Shown: in pieces, positions 43,987 through 53,515 of the stretch
How the letters are laid out: each line of letters opens with the position of its first letter
Numbering within the stretch: position 1 is the stretch's first letter
The notes under the pieces: generated by a model
Told to the model about the DNA's origin: nothing
Database searches by the model: none
Seen by the model: only the letters and a program-made list of their open reading frames with translations
Translations under genes and position numbers: made by a program
Source of the DNA: Rhodocyclales bacterium
Lineage (GTDB): Bacteria; Pseudomonadota; Gammaproteobacteria; Burkholderiales; Rhodocyclaceae
NCBI GenBank assembly: GCA_028292505.1
Contig: JAQGMF010000012.1
Location: 39,435 to 103,434, forward strand
Reading direction: 5' to 3'
DNA: 64,000 nucleotides

Positions 43987-44526
43987 TTACTCAGCCGTCA
44001 GCCGTTGTGGCGTGATCTGGATGGTGTCGCGCTCGGCAGCGATCATCAGTTCTCCGTCCTGCAAGGTGCATTGCAATTTCATGCCACGCTCAACGAGCGC
44101 CACCATTGCTGCGCAATCTTCCGCCCCGATGAGCCAGACCTGCAATTTTTCCTGCTTGGCGAAAGCTTTCGCATTCTGCTTCCACCACATGTCCACAGCG
44201 CGGCCAAAGGCATAGATCAGCACTTTGTCGGCACGCCCGCAAGCTTTGCGGATGAGGCGCTCGTCCGGTTGCCCGACTTCGATCCAGTTGGTCACAGCGC
44301 CCGTCAGATCGCGATCCCAGAGCGCCGGTTCGTCGTCGCTCGACAGACCTTTGCCGAATTCGAGCGATGAATTGGCATTGAGGATGAAAGCGAGTAGACG
44401 CACCATCATGCGAGCGTCATTTTCGGACGGGTGCCGCGCCAGCGTTAAAACGTGATCCTGATAATAGTTACGATCAAGATCGGCAATGCCGAGTTCGGCT
44501 TTGAATACGACGGAGCGCAGTGCCAC
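43987..44526 (-). CDS. yaeQ: YaeQ family protein
   Basis: 179 residues matching the YaeQ family from end to end: VVFKAELGIADLDRNYYQDH, LTLARHPSENDARMMVRLLAF, EPALWDRDLTGAVTNWIEVGQPDE and YAFGRAVDMWW. The fold is related to PD-(D/E)XK nucleases; the E. coli protein was linked to transcription elongation via suppression of rfaH loss, but its role remains unclear. Confidence 0.95.
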   Translation of the reverse strand: MALRSVVFKAELGIADLDRNYYQDHVLTLARHPSENDARMMVRLLAFILNANSSLEFGKGLSSDDEPALWDRDLTGAVTNWIEVGQPDERLIRKACGRADKVLIYAFGRAVDMWWKQNAKAFAKQEKLQVWLIGAEDCAAMVALVERGMKLQCTLQDGELMIAAERDTIQITPQRLTAE

Positions 44527-44553
44527 GGGCTTAGGTTCCGGTCAGGTTCCGAA

Positions 44554-44799
44554 CTACTTCCGGCGAATCAGGAAAACGAATTCGCCGGCCACGCCATCGG
44601 CCGACTGTTCGCCGCTGGACAGAAGCTCGTGTCCCGTCTGCCGTGCGAACGCCGCAAAATCCTTGACGGTACCCGGATCGGTCGCCACCACGCGTAGCAC
44701 CAGACCGGTCGCCATATCGGACAAGGCCTTCTTGGTGCGCAGGATGGGCAAGGGGCACTTGAGCCCGCGTACATCGGGTTCCTGATCGTGAGTCTGCAT
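44554..44799 (-). CDS. tusA: TusA/SirA-like sulfur carrier protein
   Basis: 81 residues with the RGLKCPLPILRTKKAL motif, whose Cys15 carries persulfide sulfur. In E. coli TusA relays sulfur from IscS to the 2-thiouridylase MnmA, which is encoded at 50839 in this window. The family also acts in molybdenum cofactor and dissimilatory sulfur metabolism, so the exact partner is unknown. It lies 27 bases upstream of yaeQ on the same strand. Confidence 0.9.
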   Translation of the reverse strand: MQTHDQEPDVRGLKCPLPILRTKKALSDMATGLVLRVVATDPGTVKDFAAFARQTGHELLSSGEQSADGVAGEFVFLIRRK

Positions 44800-44829
44800 G
44801 ACGGCGCGCGCCCGGTTATCGTGATCTCG

Positions 44830-46290
44830 CTATTCTAACTTGTTCGCCTTGTCTTCCTTCACGCGGGCACGCAGCTCGCGCAAGCGCGAGTCGATGGCGG
44901 CCTGCGTGATGTGATCGCCCTCGCCACTGCGTTGGGCCAGGCGCAACTGTTCGACTGCGGCGACCAGATTGTTCTGCAGGACGAATATCTCGGCTTGCAC
45001 ACGCTGCTGGTCGGCGGTCTTGCCCAGCATGGCAAAAGCCTTGGCCTGTAGCGTGTAGAGGCGTTCGTCCTTGGGCGATTCGATCAGCGCATCGCGCGTC
45101 AGGGTCACCACCTGCTCCGCTTTGCCGTCGCTGAGCAGTGCATCGGCTTCACCTAGCTGCAGGTAACGTGCCGCCGGAAAGCGTTGCAGACCTTCGTGGC
45201 ACAAACGCGCAGCCTCGGCATGCTTGCCTTGCGCGCTGGCCAGATCGGCTGCCAGCATTTCCACGAAAGGCGATTCAAAATGCATATCACGCAGTTGGGC
45301 GAATGCACGGTTCGCTTCGACCAGATTGTGGGTGCTCAGTGCAGCGCGTGAAATGGCATACCAGCGCGCCGCCTGATCCTGACGACGCGCAGCGCTCTCG
45401 CGTTGCAAGCGCGTGAGGACATCGCGCGGCAATCCGTTTTCCGACTCCAGCTTGGCACGCACCAGCACAAAGTCGTTGGAGTCCGCAACGATGCGCGGTG
45501 GACTGTCCTTGATGCGACCCTGCATGTCCGCCATGCGCTCGCGCGTCAATGGGTGCGTGCGCAGGAAAGCGGTATCGGCACTTTCATTGCCGGAAATCTT
45601 GCCGAGCCTTTCGAAGAAGGAGGCCATGCCTTGCGGATCGAAACCGGTGGCCGACATCGTCTGCAAACCGGCGCGATCCGCCTCGCGCTCGAAGTTCTGC
45701 GAAAAAGTCAGTTGGTTCTGGATGGCCGCCGCCTGGCCAGTGGCCAGTGCCGCCTCGGTTACGGCGCCATTGCTGCTGCGGCCCGCCAGGATTGCCACGA
45801 GCAAGGAAGCCAGCACGGCCACCGTGGCGTTGGCACGTTGATCGAGCATGCGCGCAATGTGGTGCTGCTGCACGTGGCCGATTTCGTGACCGAGCACACC
45901 CGCCAGTTCGGATTCATTCTGCGCCAGCAGTACCAGTCCGGAATGAACGCCGATGAAGCCGCCCGGCATGGCAAATGCATTGACGGTGCTATCGCGCAGC
46001 ACGAAAAAATTGAAATCCTCGGGCACGGAGCCGCCTGCCGCTGCAAGCCGCCGGCCCAGCGAATTGAAGTAATACTCAATTTCGGGATCATCGATATAGC
46101 TGGTTTCATTCTCGCGAATATCGCGCATTGCCACTTCGCCAATGCGTTTTTCCTTGGCGGCCGACAATCCGGCGCGCGCCGGATCGCCGAGATCGGGCAA
46201 TTGCGCCGTGGCAATCTGCAAGGGCTGCAGAACCAGAGAGGTAACCAGTGCCAGCACCATGGTGCGGCTCGAAAAGCGTTGTGCATGCAT
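44830..46290 (-). CDS. M48 family metallopeptidase with TPR-like tail (BepA/YfgC-like)
   Basis: 486 residues: signal peptide (about 1-32), peptidase M48 domain with zinc motif HEIGH (His135, Glu136, His139) and the third ligand in FEREADRAG, and a C-terminal helical repeat region of TPR type. BepA acts in outer-membrane protein quality control in the periplasm, and this protein has the same layout and length. ATG 46290 puts the signal peptide at the N-terminus; the frame is open to 46368 but gains nothing. Confidence 0.92.
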   Translation of the reverse strand: MHAQRFSSRTMVLALVTSLVLQPLQIATAQLPDLGDPARAGLSAAKEKRIGEVAMRDIRENETSYIDDPEIEYYFNSLGRRLAAAGGSVPEDFNFFVLRDSTVNAFAMPGGFIGVHSGLVLLAQNESELAGVLGHEIGHVQQHHIARMLDQRANATVAVLASLLVAILAGRSSNGAVTEAALATGQAAAIQNQLTFSQNFEREADRAGLQTMSATGFDPQGMASFFERLGKISGNESADTAFLRTHPLTRERMADMQGRIKDSPPRIVADSNDFVLVRAKLESENGLPRDVLTRLQRESAARRQDQAARWYAISRAALSTHNLVEANRAFAQLRDMHFESPFVEMLAADLASAQGKHAEAARLCHEGLQRFPAARYLQLGEADALLSDGKAEQVVTLTRDALIESPKDERLYTLQAKAFAMLGKTADQQRVQAEIFVLQNNLVAAVEQLRLAQRSGEGDHITQAAIDSRLRELRARVKEDKANKLE

Positions 46291-46376
46291 GCGGGTATGA
46301 TAGCGGTCCGAGGCGCTAGTTTTGCGCGCAAGACCCTTTCCTGTTTGTAACAAAACGCGACTGTGCATAGCGATTC

Positions 46377-46865
46377 ATGACTGATCCAAAGCTTTCTCAC
46401 TTCGATGCCAAGGGTCAGGCCCACATGGTCGATGTCGGTCCCAAGCCCGAAACGGCACGCCGCGCCGTCGCCTGTGGCCGTATCTGCATGCTGCCAGAAA
46501 CGCTTGCCCTGGTGCGCGAGGGCAATGCCAGCAAGGGTGATGTGATCGGCGTCGCGCGCATCGCGGCTATCCAGGGTGGCAAACACACCAGCGAGTTGAT
46601 TCCACTGTGTCATCCCCTGCCTCTGACTCGCCTCGCCGTGGAGTTCGACATCGACACGGCGCAGAGTTCCGTCACATGCACCGCCACGGCGGAAACTTTC
46701 GGCCGCACAGGTGTCGAAATGGAGGCCCTGACCGCGGTCAGCGTTGGACTGCTAACGATCTACGACATGCTCAAGGCCGTCGATCGCGGCATGCACATCG
46801 AGTCCATCCGCCTGCTGGAGAAGGACGGCGGCAAATCGGGCCACTGGCGTTCAAGCGAGGCCTGA
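46377..46865 (+). CDS. moaC: cyclic pyranopterin monophosphate synthase
   Basis: Partner of MoaA in the first step of molybdenum cofactor synthesis. 162 residues with all signatures: [48 protein letters not shown] and KAVDRGMHI with the catalytic Lys/Asp region. Standard length. It sits apart from moaA-mobA, 4.4 kb downstream, divergent from the M48 peptidase. Confidence 0.96.
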   Translation: MTDPKLSHFDAKGQAHMVDVGPKPETARRAVACGRICMLPETLALVREGNASKGDVIGVARIAAIQGGKHTSELIPLCHPLPLTRLAVEFDIDTAQSSVTCTATAETFGRTGVEMEALTAVSVGLLTIYDMLKAVDRGMHIESIRLLEKDGGKSGHWRSSEA

Positions 46866-46950
46866 ATAACCGCTGTTTGTCGCGTGCGATAGATGGATTC
46901 GTCATTGCTCGCTAAACTCCGGCCAAATTTGAGACTAGGCGGACAACAGC

Positions 46951-48492
46951 ATGGCGCAGGAAATCGAACTCAAGCTCGCCTTTCCATCAGACGCATTACA
47001 GCACATCCGCCGTCATCCCCTGATAGCCGGCACGACACGTATCGGTCGCGCGCAGACGCTTGAGAACACCTACTACGACACAGCGGATTTTGCCCTCGGC
47101 AAGGCCCTGGTGGCAGTACGCACACGGCGCATCGGTCGCCGTTGGTTACAGACGATCAAGAGCGCAAACGTCTCGGCGGGTGGACTTTCTTCGCGACCGG
47201 AATGGGAACAGGCCTTCGATCGCAAGACGGGGCGTTTCGATTTCTCGGTCGTTGACGACGATGCAACGCGTGCCTTGCTTGAGCATTATGCCGACAGCAT
47301 AGTCCCACTGTTCACCACCGTCTTCCATCGCGAAACACGCGAGTTCGCGCCGCGTCCCGGCGTGCGCATCCTGCTCATGATCGATGCAGGTTACGCGCGC
47401 AGTAGCCAGGGCGAAACCGCACGTGAAGCGCCAATCTCAGAACTGGAGCTGGAACTCGTCGAGGGCACAGCCGGCGACCTGCTCGACTACGCCTTACAGC
47501 TAGGTGCCGAATTGCCGCTGATGCCTGAAGACGTGAGCAAAGCACAACGCGGTTATCAGCTGCTGCACAACATGCCACCGCGCGCTGCGCGTGCTAAACC
47601 AGTGACGCTCAATACCAGCATGACCTTGCACGAGGCATTTCGCGCCCAAGCCTTTGACTGCCTGCACGTCTGGCAAGCCAACGCGCTTGGCGCGATCATG
47701 CACGACGACCCGGATTTCATTCACCAGTTGCGCGTCGCCTTGCGGCGCCTGCGTACCTTGCTGCGGATTTTTGAAGTACATCTACCGCTCGGCTTCGCCG
47801 GCAACTGGCAGTTGCAGCTCGGCGAACTCGCCAACGGCGTCGGTCAGGCGCGCGATCTGGATGTCATGTACGACAGCGTGCTCGAAGCACCTGCCAAGAG
47901 CGCGGGGGCTCCAAGTTTCGAGCCGCTCGAGCAATATCTGCATGCCGCTTCGCAAGCTGCCCGCGTGCATGTTCGCGAGGTATTGCATTCGCCGTCAGCA
48001 CGCATTCTGCTGCTGCAATTCAGCAAGGCATTGCACACGCTGCCAGCCCAAACCAAGGAAGCCGCACTGCAGGCGTTTGCACGCGACAGCCTACGCAAAT
48101 TGCACAAGCGTATCGAGATACGACTCAGGCACGCGCAGGCAAGTGGCACGCACCACGATCTGCATCGCGTGCGCATTGCTTCGAAGCGTCTGCGTTACGC
48201 GCTGGAATTTTTTGCCTCCCTGTTCGATGCCAAGGCGAGCAACCACTACCTGAATCGACTGGCTAAAGTGCTGCGCGAGTTCGGTGCGCTGAATGACATT
48301 GCAGTCGGCCGCGCACGCTTGCAACAATGGGCACAAACGCAGGAAAATCTGCGCGAAATCAGCACATGGATAGCCGGATGGCATTCCGCCCATGAAAAAC
48401 GTCGTAGCCACCGCGCGCTGACGAACGTCGCCGAACTGTTGGAGATGCCGACGCCATGGAAAAGATCCCGTAATGTGAAGGCAATAAAATAG
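46951..48492 (+). CDS. CYTH and CHAD domain protein
   Basis: 513 residues. N-terminal CYTH (triphosphate tunnel metalloenzyme) with the ExExK motif in QEIELKLAF, LENTYYDTADFALG, and further acidic/basic tunnel residues (LELELVEG). C-terminal CHAD domain of conserved helices rich in His and Arg (FIHQLRVALRRLRTLLRIF, HDLHRVRIASKRLRYALEFF). Family members bind or cleave inorganic polyphosphate/tripolyphosphate; the exact activity here is inferred. It stands alone on the plus strand. Confidence 0.93.
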   Translation: MAQEIELKLAFPSDALQHIRRHPLIAGTTRIGRAQTLENTYYDTADFALGKALVAVRTRRIGRRWLQTIKSANVSAGGLSSRPEWEQAFDRKTGRFDFSVVDDDATRALLEHYADSIVPLFTTVFHRETREFAPRPGVRILLMIDAGYARSSQGETAREAPISELELELVEGTAGDLLDYALQLGAELPLMPEDVSKAQRGYQLLHNMPPRAARAKPVTLNTSMTLHEAFRAQAFDCLHVWQANALGAIMHDDPDFIHQLRVALRRLRTLLRIFEVHLPLGFAGNWQLQLGELANGVGQARDLDVMYDSVLEAPAKSAGAPSFEPLEQYLHAASQAARVHVREVLHSPSARILLLQFSKALHTLPAQTKEAALQAFARDSLRKLHKRIEIRLRHAQASGTHHDLHRVRIASKRLRYALEFFASLFDAKASNHYLNRLAKVLREFGALNDIAVGRARLQQWAQTQENLREISTWIAGWHSAHEKRRSHRALTNVAELLEMPTPWKRSRNVKAIK

Positions 48493-48579
48493 CCGTTCCT
48501 CCCAGCATCTCTGCATGACTTGATTGTTTGCAGATCGACGCTACATTCAGCATCAACACCCTTTCCAGAAAGCATCTCG

Positions 48580-49032
48580 ATGGATCTTTTGCTCTGGCGT
48601 CATGCAGAAGCGGCGGACGGCAATCCCGATGCCACGCGCCCCCTGACCGCCAAAGGCTTGCAGCAGGCGCAACGCATTGCGCGCTGGCTCGACGAGCACG
48701 CACCAGGCGATCTGCGCATCCTTGTCAGCCCGGCGCTGCGAACGCAACAGACCGTGCTTGCCTGGACCAAGCGTTTCGAAACGATGAAGGATGTCGGCAT
48801 CGATGCCAATGCACCGCAACTGCTCGCCGCCACTGGCTGGCCGAGTGCCGGCGGCGCCGTCATGGTGGTCGGCCACCAACCCACACTGGGTCGCGTCGCG
48901 TCGCTGTTGCTGTCGGGTGTCGAGGAAGATCTGAGTTTTCGTAAAGGCGCGCTGTGGTGGTTCAAACTACGTCAGCGCGACGACGAAGAACAGATGGTAT
49001 TGCGCGCGGTGGTCTCGGCGGACATGCTCTGA
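48580..49032 (+). CDS. sixA: phosphohistidine phosphatase SixA-like
   Basis: 150 residues, histidine phosphatase superfamily with the RHG-type motif LLLWRHAEA (Arg7, His8), SPALRTQQT and VVGHQPTLG with the second catalytic His. SixA removes phosphate from phosphohistidine in proteins such as the PTS-Ntr carrier. The start is set at ATG 48580; the upstream open frame has no family similarity. It lies about 90 bases after the CYTH-CHAD gene, another polyphosphate-related gene, a frequent neighbourhood. Confidence 0.9.
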   Translation: MDLLLWRHAEAADGNPDATRPLTAKGLQQAQRIARWLDEHAPGDLRILVSPALRTQQTVLAWTKRFETMKDVGIDANAPQLLAATGWPSAGGAVMVVGHQPTLGRVASLLLSGVEEDLSFRKGALWWFKLRQRDDEEQMVLRAVVSADML

Positions 49033-49044
49033 CCCACGTACAAG

Positions 49045-49133
49045 GTAGGGCGGAGTGCAAACTCCGCCAACTCGCTTCCGCCCTCCAGGGCTCTTGGCTG
49101 CAGTCATACGGCGGAGTATGCACTCCGCCCTAC
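49045..49133. repeat. REP-like double palindrome (REPIN-type)
   Basis: Two near-identical 24-base units lie in inverted orientation, 49045-49068 and 49110-49133, differing at one base, with 41 bases between. Each is itself a hairpin: GGCGGAGT, GCAA (or GCAT), ACTCCGCC. This matches REP doublets mobilised by RAYT transposases. No second copy was noticed in the window. Confidence 0.75.
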
Positions 49134-49214
49134 ATCTGAACGCCCCGTCTTTTTCGCATCTGCCTGGCCATGCAAAGCAGCACGACAACCCAGGGTCTGG
49201 TAAAAAACGGGTGT

Positions 49215-50135
49215 TCACTCGCCGCCAGATTCTGCCTCGGGACTGGTGTCGTCCTGCACCGGAATAGCCACGCGTGCCGCCGCAATCATCACCTCGCGGC
49301 TCTGCGGTGTTTCAAGACTGATATTGCCGGTGACACCCGTACGATAGTCCTTGAGCAGTGCCATCGCAGCCTTCTCGATATCCAGCGCACCGCCCTTCTT
49401 GCGCCAGGCACGCTTGGTGGCAATGCGTTCGACCAGGCCCACGCCATCGAGGCCGTTTATGTCGAATCCATAACGGCTGGCAACCAGTGCCGGGTAGCGC
49501 TCCAGCAATAGATTGCCGAGGAAGAATGCCACTTCGTCTTCCACCACTGCATTGGTGCCGATGGCGTGACTCGCAGCAAGCATGTAGCCATCGCTCGGGA
49601 ACTCGATCTTCGGCCACATCAGGCCGGGGGTGTCGAGCACGACATTGCTCATGTCGATCTCGATGCGCTGCACGCTCTTGGTCACCGCGGGCTCATCGCC
49701 GACGGCCGCCACACGGCGACGCAGCAGACCATTCATGAGCGTCGATTTACCCACATTGGGTATTCCCATGATCATCATGCGCAACTGCTTGTCCGGCGAA
49801 CCTCGCCCCGGCGCCATCGCCTGACACCAGCCCACCACCTTGGCCATGTCGGCCTGGCGCTTGAACGACACGGCGACAGCCTTCATGCCGGGCACATTGT
49901 TGTAATGCGCCAGCCATGCCTTCGTCGCCGCCGGGTCGGCAATGTCCGCCTTGTTGAGCAGCTTGAGGCACGGCCGCTGGCGGAATTTGCGCAGCTCTTC
50001 GATCATCGGATTGCTGCTCGCCTGCGGCAAGCGCGCATCGACGACTTCGATGATGACGTCCGTAATCGCCATGTTCTCGGCCGCCTTCTTGCGCGCCGAG
50101 TTCATGTGTCCGGGGAACCACTGAATGGATGCCAT
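49215..50135 (-). CDS. ylqF: ribosome biogenesis GTPase YlqF (RbgA)
   Basis: Circularly permuted GTPase that acts in 50S subunit maturation. 306 residues; begins MASIQWFPGHMNSARK, G4 motif LNKAD (60-64), then G1 GIPNVGKST (124-132), and G3 in DTPGLMWP. The permuted order is the family signature. A short Glu/Ser-rich tail ends the protein. It is the distal gene of a minus-strand group with the toxin-antitoxin pair 4 bases upstream. Confidence 0.95.
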   Translation of the reverse strand: MASIQWFPGHMNSARKKAAENMAITDVIIEVVDARLPQASSNPMIEELRKFRQRPCLKLLNKADIADPAATKAWLAHYNNVPGMKAVAVSFKRQADMAKVVGWCQAMAPGRGSPDKQLRMMIMGIPNVGKSTLMNGLLRRRVAAVGDEPAVTKSVQRIEIDMSNVVLDTPGLMWPKIEFPSDGYMLAASHAIGTNAVVEDEVAFFLGNLLLERYPALVASRYGFDINGLDGVGLVERIATKRAWRKKGGALDIEKAAMALLKDYRTGVTGNISLETPQSREVMIAAARVAIPVQDDTSPEAESGGE

Positions 50136-50139
50136 TTGA

Positions 50140-50526
50140 CTAAACCAATTTCACGGGTAAGCCATAGGTGGCTAATGTTGTATCGGAGGTCAGCAGCAAA
50201 ATGCCTTCGACACGGCCCTGCGCAATCAAAATCCGATCGAATGGATCGCGATGCACGGGCGGCAAACCTGCGACGCCAAGCGTGTGTTCGCTGGTGATGG
50301 GTAATTCCTCGTAACCGTTACCGAGCAGGCCACGGCGAAAACGGTTGGGGTCGATCTGGAAATCAGCGCGGTCCAGGCTGCGTTTTATTACGACCTCCCA
50401 GATACTCGCCGCGCTGAACAGAAAATCATGCTCGGGCTGCGCCAGCAAATCGCGCATCGCTGTCGGAAGTTGCGGCAGATCTCCTGCCGCCCAAAGCAGC
50501 AGGTGGGTATCGAGAAGGAATCTCAC
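50140..50526 (-). CDS. vapC: PIN domain toxin (VapC family)
   Basis: 128 residues; PIN-fold ribonuclease with the acidic quartet Asp6 (MRFLLDTH), Glu44 (SIWEVVIK), Asp94 and Asp97 (VHRDPFDRIL). VapC toxins cut tRNA or rRNA and are held by a paired antitoxin, here 7 bases upstream. HRDPFDR is typical of the subgroup paired with Phd antitoxins. It sits between mnmA and ylqF, 4 bases from ylqF. Confidence 0.92.
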   Translation of the reverse strand: MRFLLDTHLLLWAAGDLPQLPTAMRDLLAQPEHDFLFSAASIWEVVIKRSLDRADFQIDPNRFRRGLLGNGYEELPITSEHTLGVAGLPPVHRDPFDRILIAQGRVEGILLLTSDTTLATYGLPVKLV

Positions 50527-50533
50527 AACCGAG

Positions 50534-50773
50534 TCACGCCTCGAACATTACGGCGAGTTCGTCGCCACCCATCGTGTCGAAATCAGTAGGCACACTGACC
50601 TCGCCAGCCATGAACCCGATGCGGTTCTTGCCGGGTAAATCGCTGGCGGACAAGGGCACGACCTTGACCATAGGTTTGCCTGCCTTGGCGATGATGAATG
50701 CCTCACCCGCGGCAGCCTCTTCTACGAGGCGAGAAAGCTGCGTTTTGGCTTCGTGAATATTGATGGAATGCAT
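50534..50773 (-). CDS. Phd/YefM family antitoxin
   Basis: 79 residues; N-terminal Phd/YefM fold (MHSINIHEAKTQLSRLVEEA, then GEAFIIAKAGKPMVKVVPL) and a short acidic C-terminus that would block the toxin. Binds its own promoter as is usual, which fits the repeated motif upstream. Stop to toxin start is 7 bases, so the pair is one operon. Confidence 0.92.
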   Translation of the reverse strand: MHSINIHEAKTQLSRLVEEAAAGEAFIIAKAGKPMVKVVPLSASDLPGKNRIGFMAGEVSVPTDFDTMGGDELAVMFEA

Positions 50774-50793
50774 AGCGGACTCAACTACATATT

Positions 50794-50827
50794 GGTTAGG
50801 TTGAGTTAGTTTAGTTCAGTTAGTTCA
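50794..50827. promoter_or_regulatory. direct-repeat operator region of the toxin-antitoxin pair
   Basis: A run of GTT(A/G)-rich units (GGTTAGGTTGAGTTAG then TTTAGTTCAGTTAGTTC) lies 21-54 bases upstream of the antitoxin start. The recurring AGTT/GTTAG steps resemble antitoxin binding arrays. Autoregulation is inferred from the family. Confidence 0.45.
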
Positions 50828-50838
50828 TTGCGGCAATA

Positions 50839-51948
50839 TCAAATGATGATGCCGCCGCCAAGACAAACGCGACTTTCGTAAACCACAACTGACTGTCCCG
50901 GCGTCAGCGCCCATTGCGGCGCGGCGAAGGCAATCTCCACTTCGCTATCCGACAACGCATCGATCTCGCAAGGCGCGTCCGGTGTGCGGTAGCGTGGCTT
51001 GGCGGTATAGACCCAGTTGGTGCGTGGCGCGCGGCCCGCAATCCAGTTGAGATCGATCGCCTTGAGGCGTTCGCGTTGCAGGGCTGGATGTTCGTGACCT
51101 TGCACGGCATACAGTACGTTCGCCTGCATGTCCTTGCCTGCGACATACCAGGCCTCGTGATCGCCTGAATTGTCATTGCCCTTGATGCCCCCGATCAACA
51201 GTCCCTTGCGCTGACCGATGGTGTGATACATCAAACCCTGGTGTTCGCCAATGATGCAATTGTCATCGAACGCACGAATCTCGCCCGGCTTGGTCGGCAG
51301 GTAACGCATGAGGAACTCGCGGAACGGCCGCTCGCCGATGAAGCAGATACCGGTCGAATCCTTCTTGTCGTGCACGTGGATGCCGGCCCTTTCGGCGATG
51401 GCACGCACATCGCGTTTGTAGATATTTCCCAAGGGGAAAAGGGTCTTCGACAACTGCGCCTGATTCAGGCGATACAGGAAGTAGCTCTGGTCCTTGGTGC
51501 CGTCATCCGCTTTGAGCAACTGGAATTCGCTGCGGCCGTCGCTGGTCCATTCACGCACGCCGGCGTAATGCCCCGTCGCGATCTTGTCGGCGCCGAGCTG
51601 CATCGCATGATCGAGAAAAGCCTTGAACTTGATCTCGCTATTGCACAGGATGTCCGGGTTCGGCGTACGCCCCGCTTCGTACTCGCGCAGGAAATCGGCG
51701 AAGACGCGATCCTTGTATTCCTTGCTGAAGTTGACCACTTCCAGGTCTATGCCGATGACATCGCAGACGGAAGCGACGTCGACCAGATCCTGCCGCGTCG
51801 AGCAATATTCGTCGTCGTCATCGTCTTCCCAGTTCTTCATGAACAGGCCGGTGACCGCGTAACCCTGCTGCTTGAGCAGAAGCGCCGCCACGGACGAATC
51901 CACGCCGCCGGACATGCCGACGACAACTTTCATACCTTCACCACTCAT
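50839..51948 (-). CDS. mnmA: tRNA-specific 2-thiouridylase
   Basis: Adds sulfur to U34 of tRNA-Glu, -Gln and -Lys. 369 residues; PP-loop [17 protein letters not shown] at the N-terminus, first catalytic Cys in [13 protein letters not shown], second in [15 protein letters not shown], and a C-terminal beta domain. ATG 51948 is used; an in-frame ATG at 51933 ([10 protein letters not shown]) would also fit. Just upstream on the same strand is nudJ, the same order as in E. coli. Confidence 0.96.
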   Translation of the reverse strand: MSGEGMKVVVGMSGGVDSSVAALLLKQQGYAVTGLFMKNWEDDDDDEYCSTRQDLVDVASVCDVIGIDLEVVNFSKEYKDRVFADFLREYEAGRTPNPDILCNSEIKFKAFLDHAMQLGADKIATGHYAGVREWTSDGRSEFQLLKADDGTKDQSYFLYRLNQAQLSKTLFPLGNIYKRDVRAIAERAGIHVHDKKDSTGICFIGERPFREFLMRYLPTKPGEIRAFDDNCIIGEHQGLMYHTIGQRKGLLIGGIKGNDNSGDHEAWYVAGKDMQANVLYAVQGHEHPALQRERLKAIDLNWIAGRAPRTNWVYTAKPRYRTPDAPCEIDALSDSEVEIAFAAPQWALTPGQSVVVYESRVCLGGGIII

Positions 51949-51970
51949 TGCAACTCATTTGTCATGTTTC

Positions 51971-52417
51971 TTAATCGTAATGTCGTATCAGATCGAACGG
52001 GTAGGCACGTCCGGCGAGAAAATCCGTCACGCATTGCATGACCAGCGGACTGCGATGGCGCTCGGCCTGTGCTTCGATTTCTTCCGTGGTCAACCACACC
52101 GCGCCGATGATGCCGGTGTCCAGCGCGCGCCCCTTGGCCACGCCCATCACGTCGGCAATGAAGGCGAAACGCAGATAGGTCAGATCGCGATCCTGCGGCC
52201 CCCACTGGTAGATGCCCAGCAGTGCGGTCGGCTCGACGATATGCGCCGTCTCTTCGAGCGCCTCACGCACGCAGGCTGCCAGCAGCGACTCGCCCTCTTC
52301 CAGATGACCTGCCGGCTGATTGAGCCGCACGCCCATATCCGTGTGCTCCTCGACCAGGAGGAAGCGTCCTTCGCGGTGGACGATTGCGGCCACCGTCACA
52401 TTCGGTTTCCAGACCAT
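51971..52417 (-). CDS. nudJ: Nudix hydrolase NudJ-like
   Basis: 148 residues. Nudix box GHLEEGESLLAACVREALEE plus T, matching Gx5Ex7REUxEExGU. Family start VWKPNVTVAAIVHREGRFLLVEE is close to E. coli NudJ (YmfB), which hydrolyses hydroxymethylpyrimidine diphosphate and nucleotide pyrophosphates. In E. coli nudJ is likewise adjacent to mnmA. It lies 22 bases upstream of mnmA. Confidence 0.92.
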   Translation of the reverse strand: MVWKPNVTVAAIVHREGRFLLVEEHTDMGVRLNQPAGHLEEGESLLAACVREALEETAHIVEPTALLGIYQWGPQDRDLTYLRFAFIADVMGVAKGRALDTGIIGAVWLTTEEIEAQAERHRSPLVMQCVTDFLAGRAYPFDLIRHYD

Positions 52418-52583
52418 ATCGGTCTCCGCTTGAGCAAAACCGACATTCTACAGCGCCGCGGCTGGACACTCTAAGGCAAGCCCCGTCCGAGTCTGCGCAA
52501 TCCAGGCGGATTCGCATGCGAGCTTTGTGCCCGCATGCGTTAAAATCGCTTTTTTCGTCAAAGCAGATAAAGGGGTTTGGTTC

Positions 52584-53504
52584 ATGTCGATGGCTGATCG
52601 CGACGGATTCATCTGGATGGATGGCAAGCTTGTGCCCTGGCGCGAGGCAACCACTCACGTACTCACCCACTCCCTGCACTACGGGCTGTCGGTTTTCGAG
52701 GGCGTGCGTGCGTACAACACCAATCGCGGCACGGCGATCTTCCGTCTGAAGGAACATACGGATCGCCTGTTCAACTCGGCGCATATCTACATGATGAAGA
52801 TCCCGTTCTCCAAAGACGAGATCAATGAAGCGCAAAAGGAAGTGGTGCGCTCGAACAAGCTGGAGAGCTGCTACCTGCGCCCGATCGCCTATTACGGTTC
52901 GGAAAAGATGGGTATCTCGACGCGCGGCTCCACCGTGCATGTCGCTATCGCCGCCTGGCCCTGGGGCGCGTACCTCGGCGCTGATGGCCTGGAAAAAGGT
53001 ATCCGCGTGAAGACCTCTTCTTTCGCACGCCATCACGTCAACGTGACAATGGCACGCGCCAAGGCAGCCTCGACTTATGCCAATTCCATTATTGCCAATA
53101 TGGAAGCCACGCAGGACGGCTACGATGAAGCGCTACTGCTCGACACCGACGGCTTCGTCGCTGAGGGCGCCGGTGAAAACCTGTTCGTGGTCAAGGACGG
53201 CGTCATTTACGAACCGGAAATCGCTTCAGCATTGATGGGCATCACGCGCAATACCATCCACACGCTGGCAAAAGAGCTGGGCTACAGCGTGCAAACTCGC
53301 CGCCTCACGCGCGATGACATTTACATAGCCGATGAAGCCTTCTTCACCGGCACCGCCGCTGAAGTCACACCGATTCGTGAGCTGGACAATCGCCAGATCG
53401 GCGAAGGCAAGCGCGGCCCCATCACGCAGAAGGTCCAGGCGCGTTTCTTCGACCTGGTCAATGGCCGCCTGCCCGAACACGATAGCTGGCTGGCGTTCGT
53501 CTAA
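52584..53504 (+). CDS. ilvE: branched-chain amino acid aminotransferase
   Basis: PLP enzyme transferring the amino group from glutamate to the keto acids of valine, leucine and isoleucine. 306 residues; class IV fold with FIWMDGKLVPW, THSLHYGLSVFEGVRAY, PLP-lysine in MARAKAASTYANS and the LLLDTDGFVAEGAGENLF segment, then FTGTAAEVTPI. AAAGGGG precedes ATG 52584; the open frame upstream is ignored. First gene of the ilvE-zinc finger-(brnTA)-waaF group. Confidence 0.96.
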   Translation: MSMADRDGFIWMDGKLVPWREATTHVLTHSLHYGLSVFEGVRAYNTNRGTAIFRLKEHTDRLFNSAHIYMMKIPFSKDEINEAQKEVVRSNKLESCYLRPIAYYGSEKMGISTRGSTVHVAIAAWPWGAYLGADGLEKGIRVKTSSFARHHVNVTMARAKAASTYANSIIANMEATQDGYDEALLLDTDGFVAEGAGENLFVVKDGVIYEPEIASALMGITRNTIHTLAKELGYSVQTRRLTRDDIYIADEAFFTGTAAEVTPIRELDNRQIGEGKRGPITQKVQARFFDLVNGRLPEHDSWLAFV

Positions 53505-53515
53505 GGAGCCGCGCG

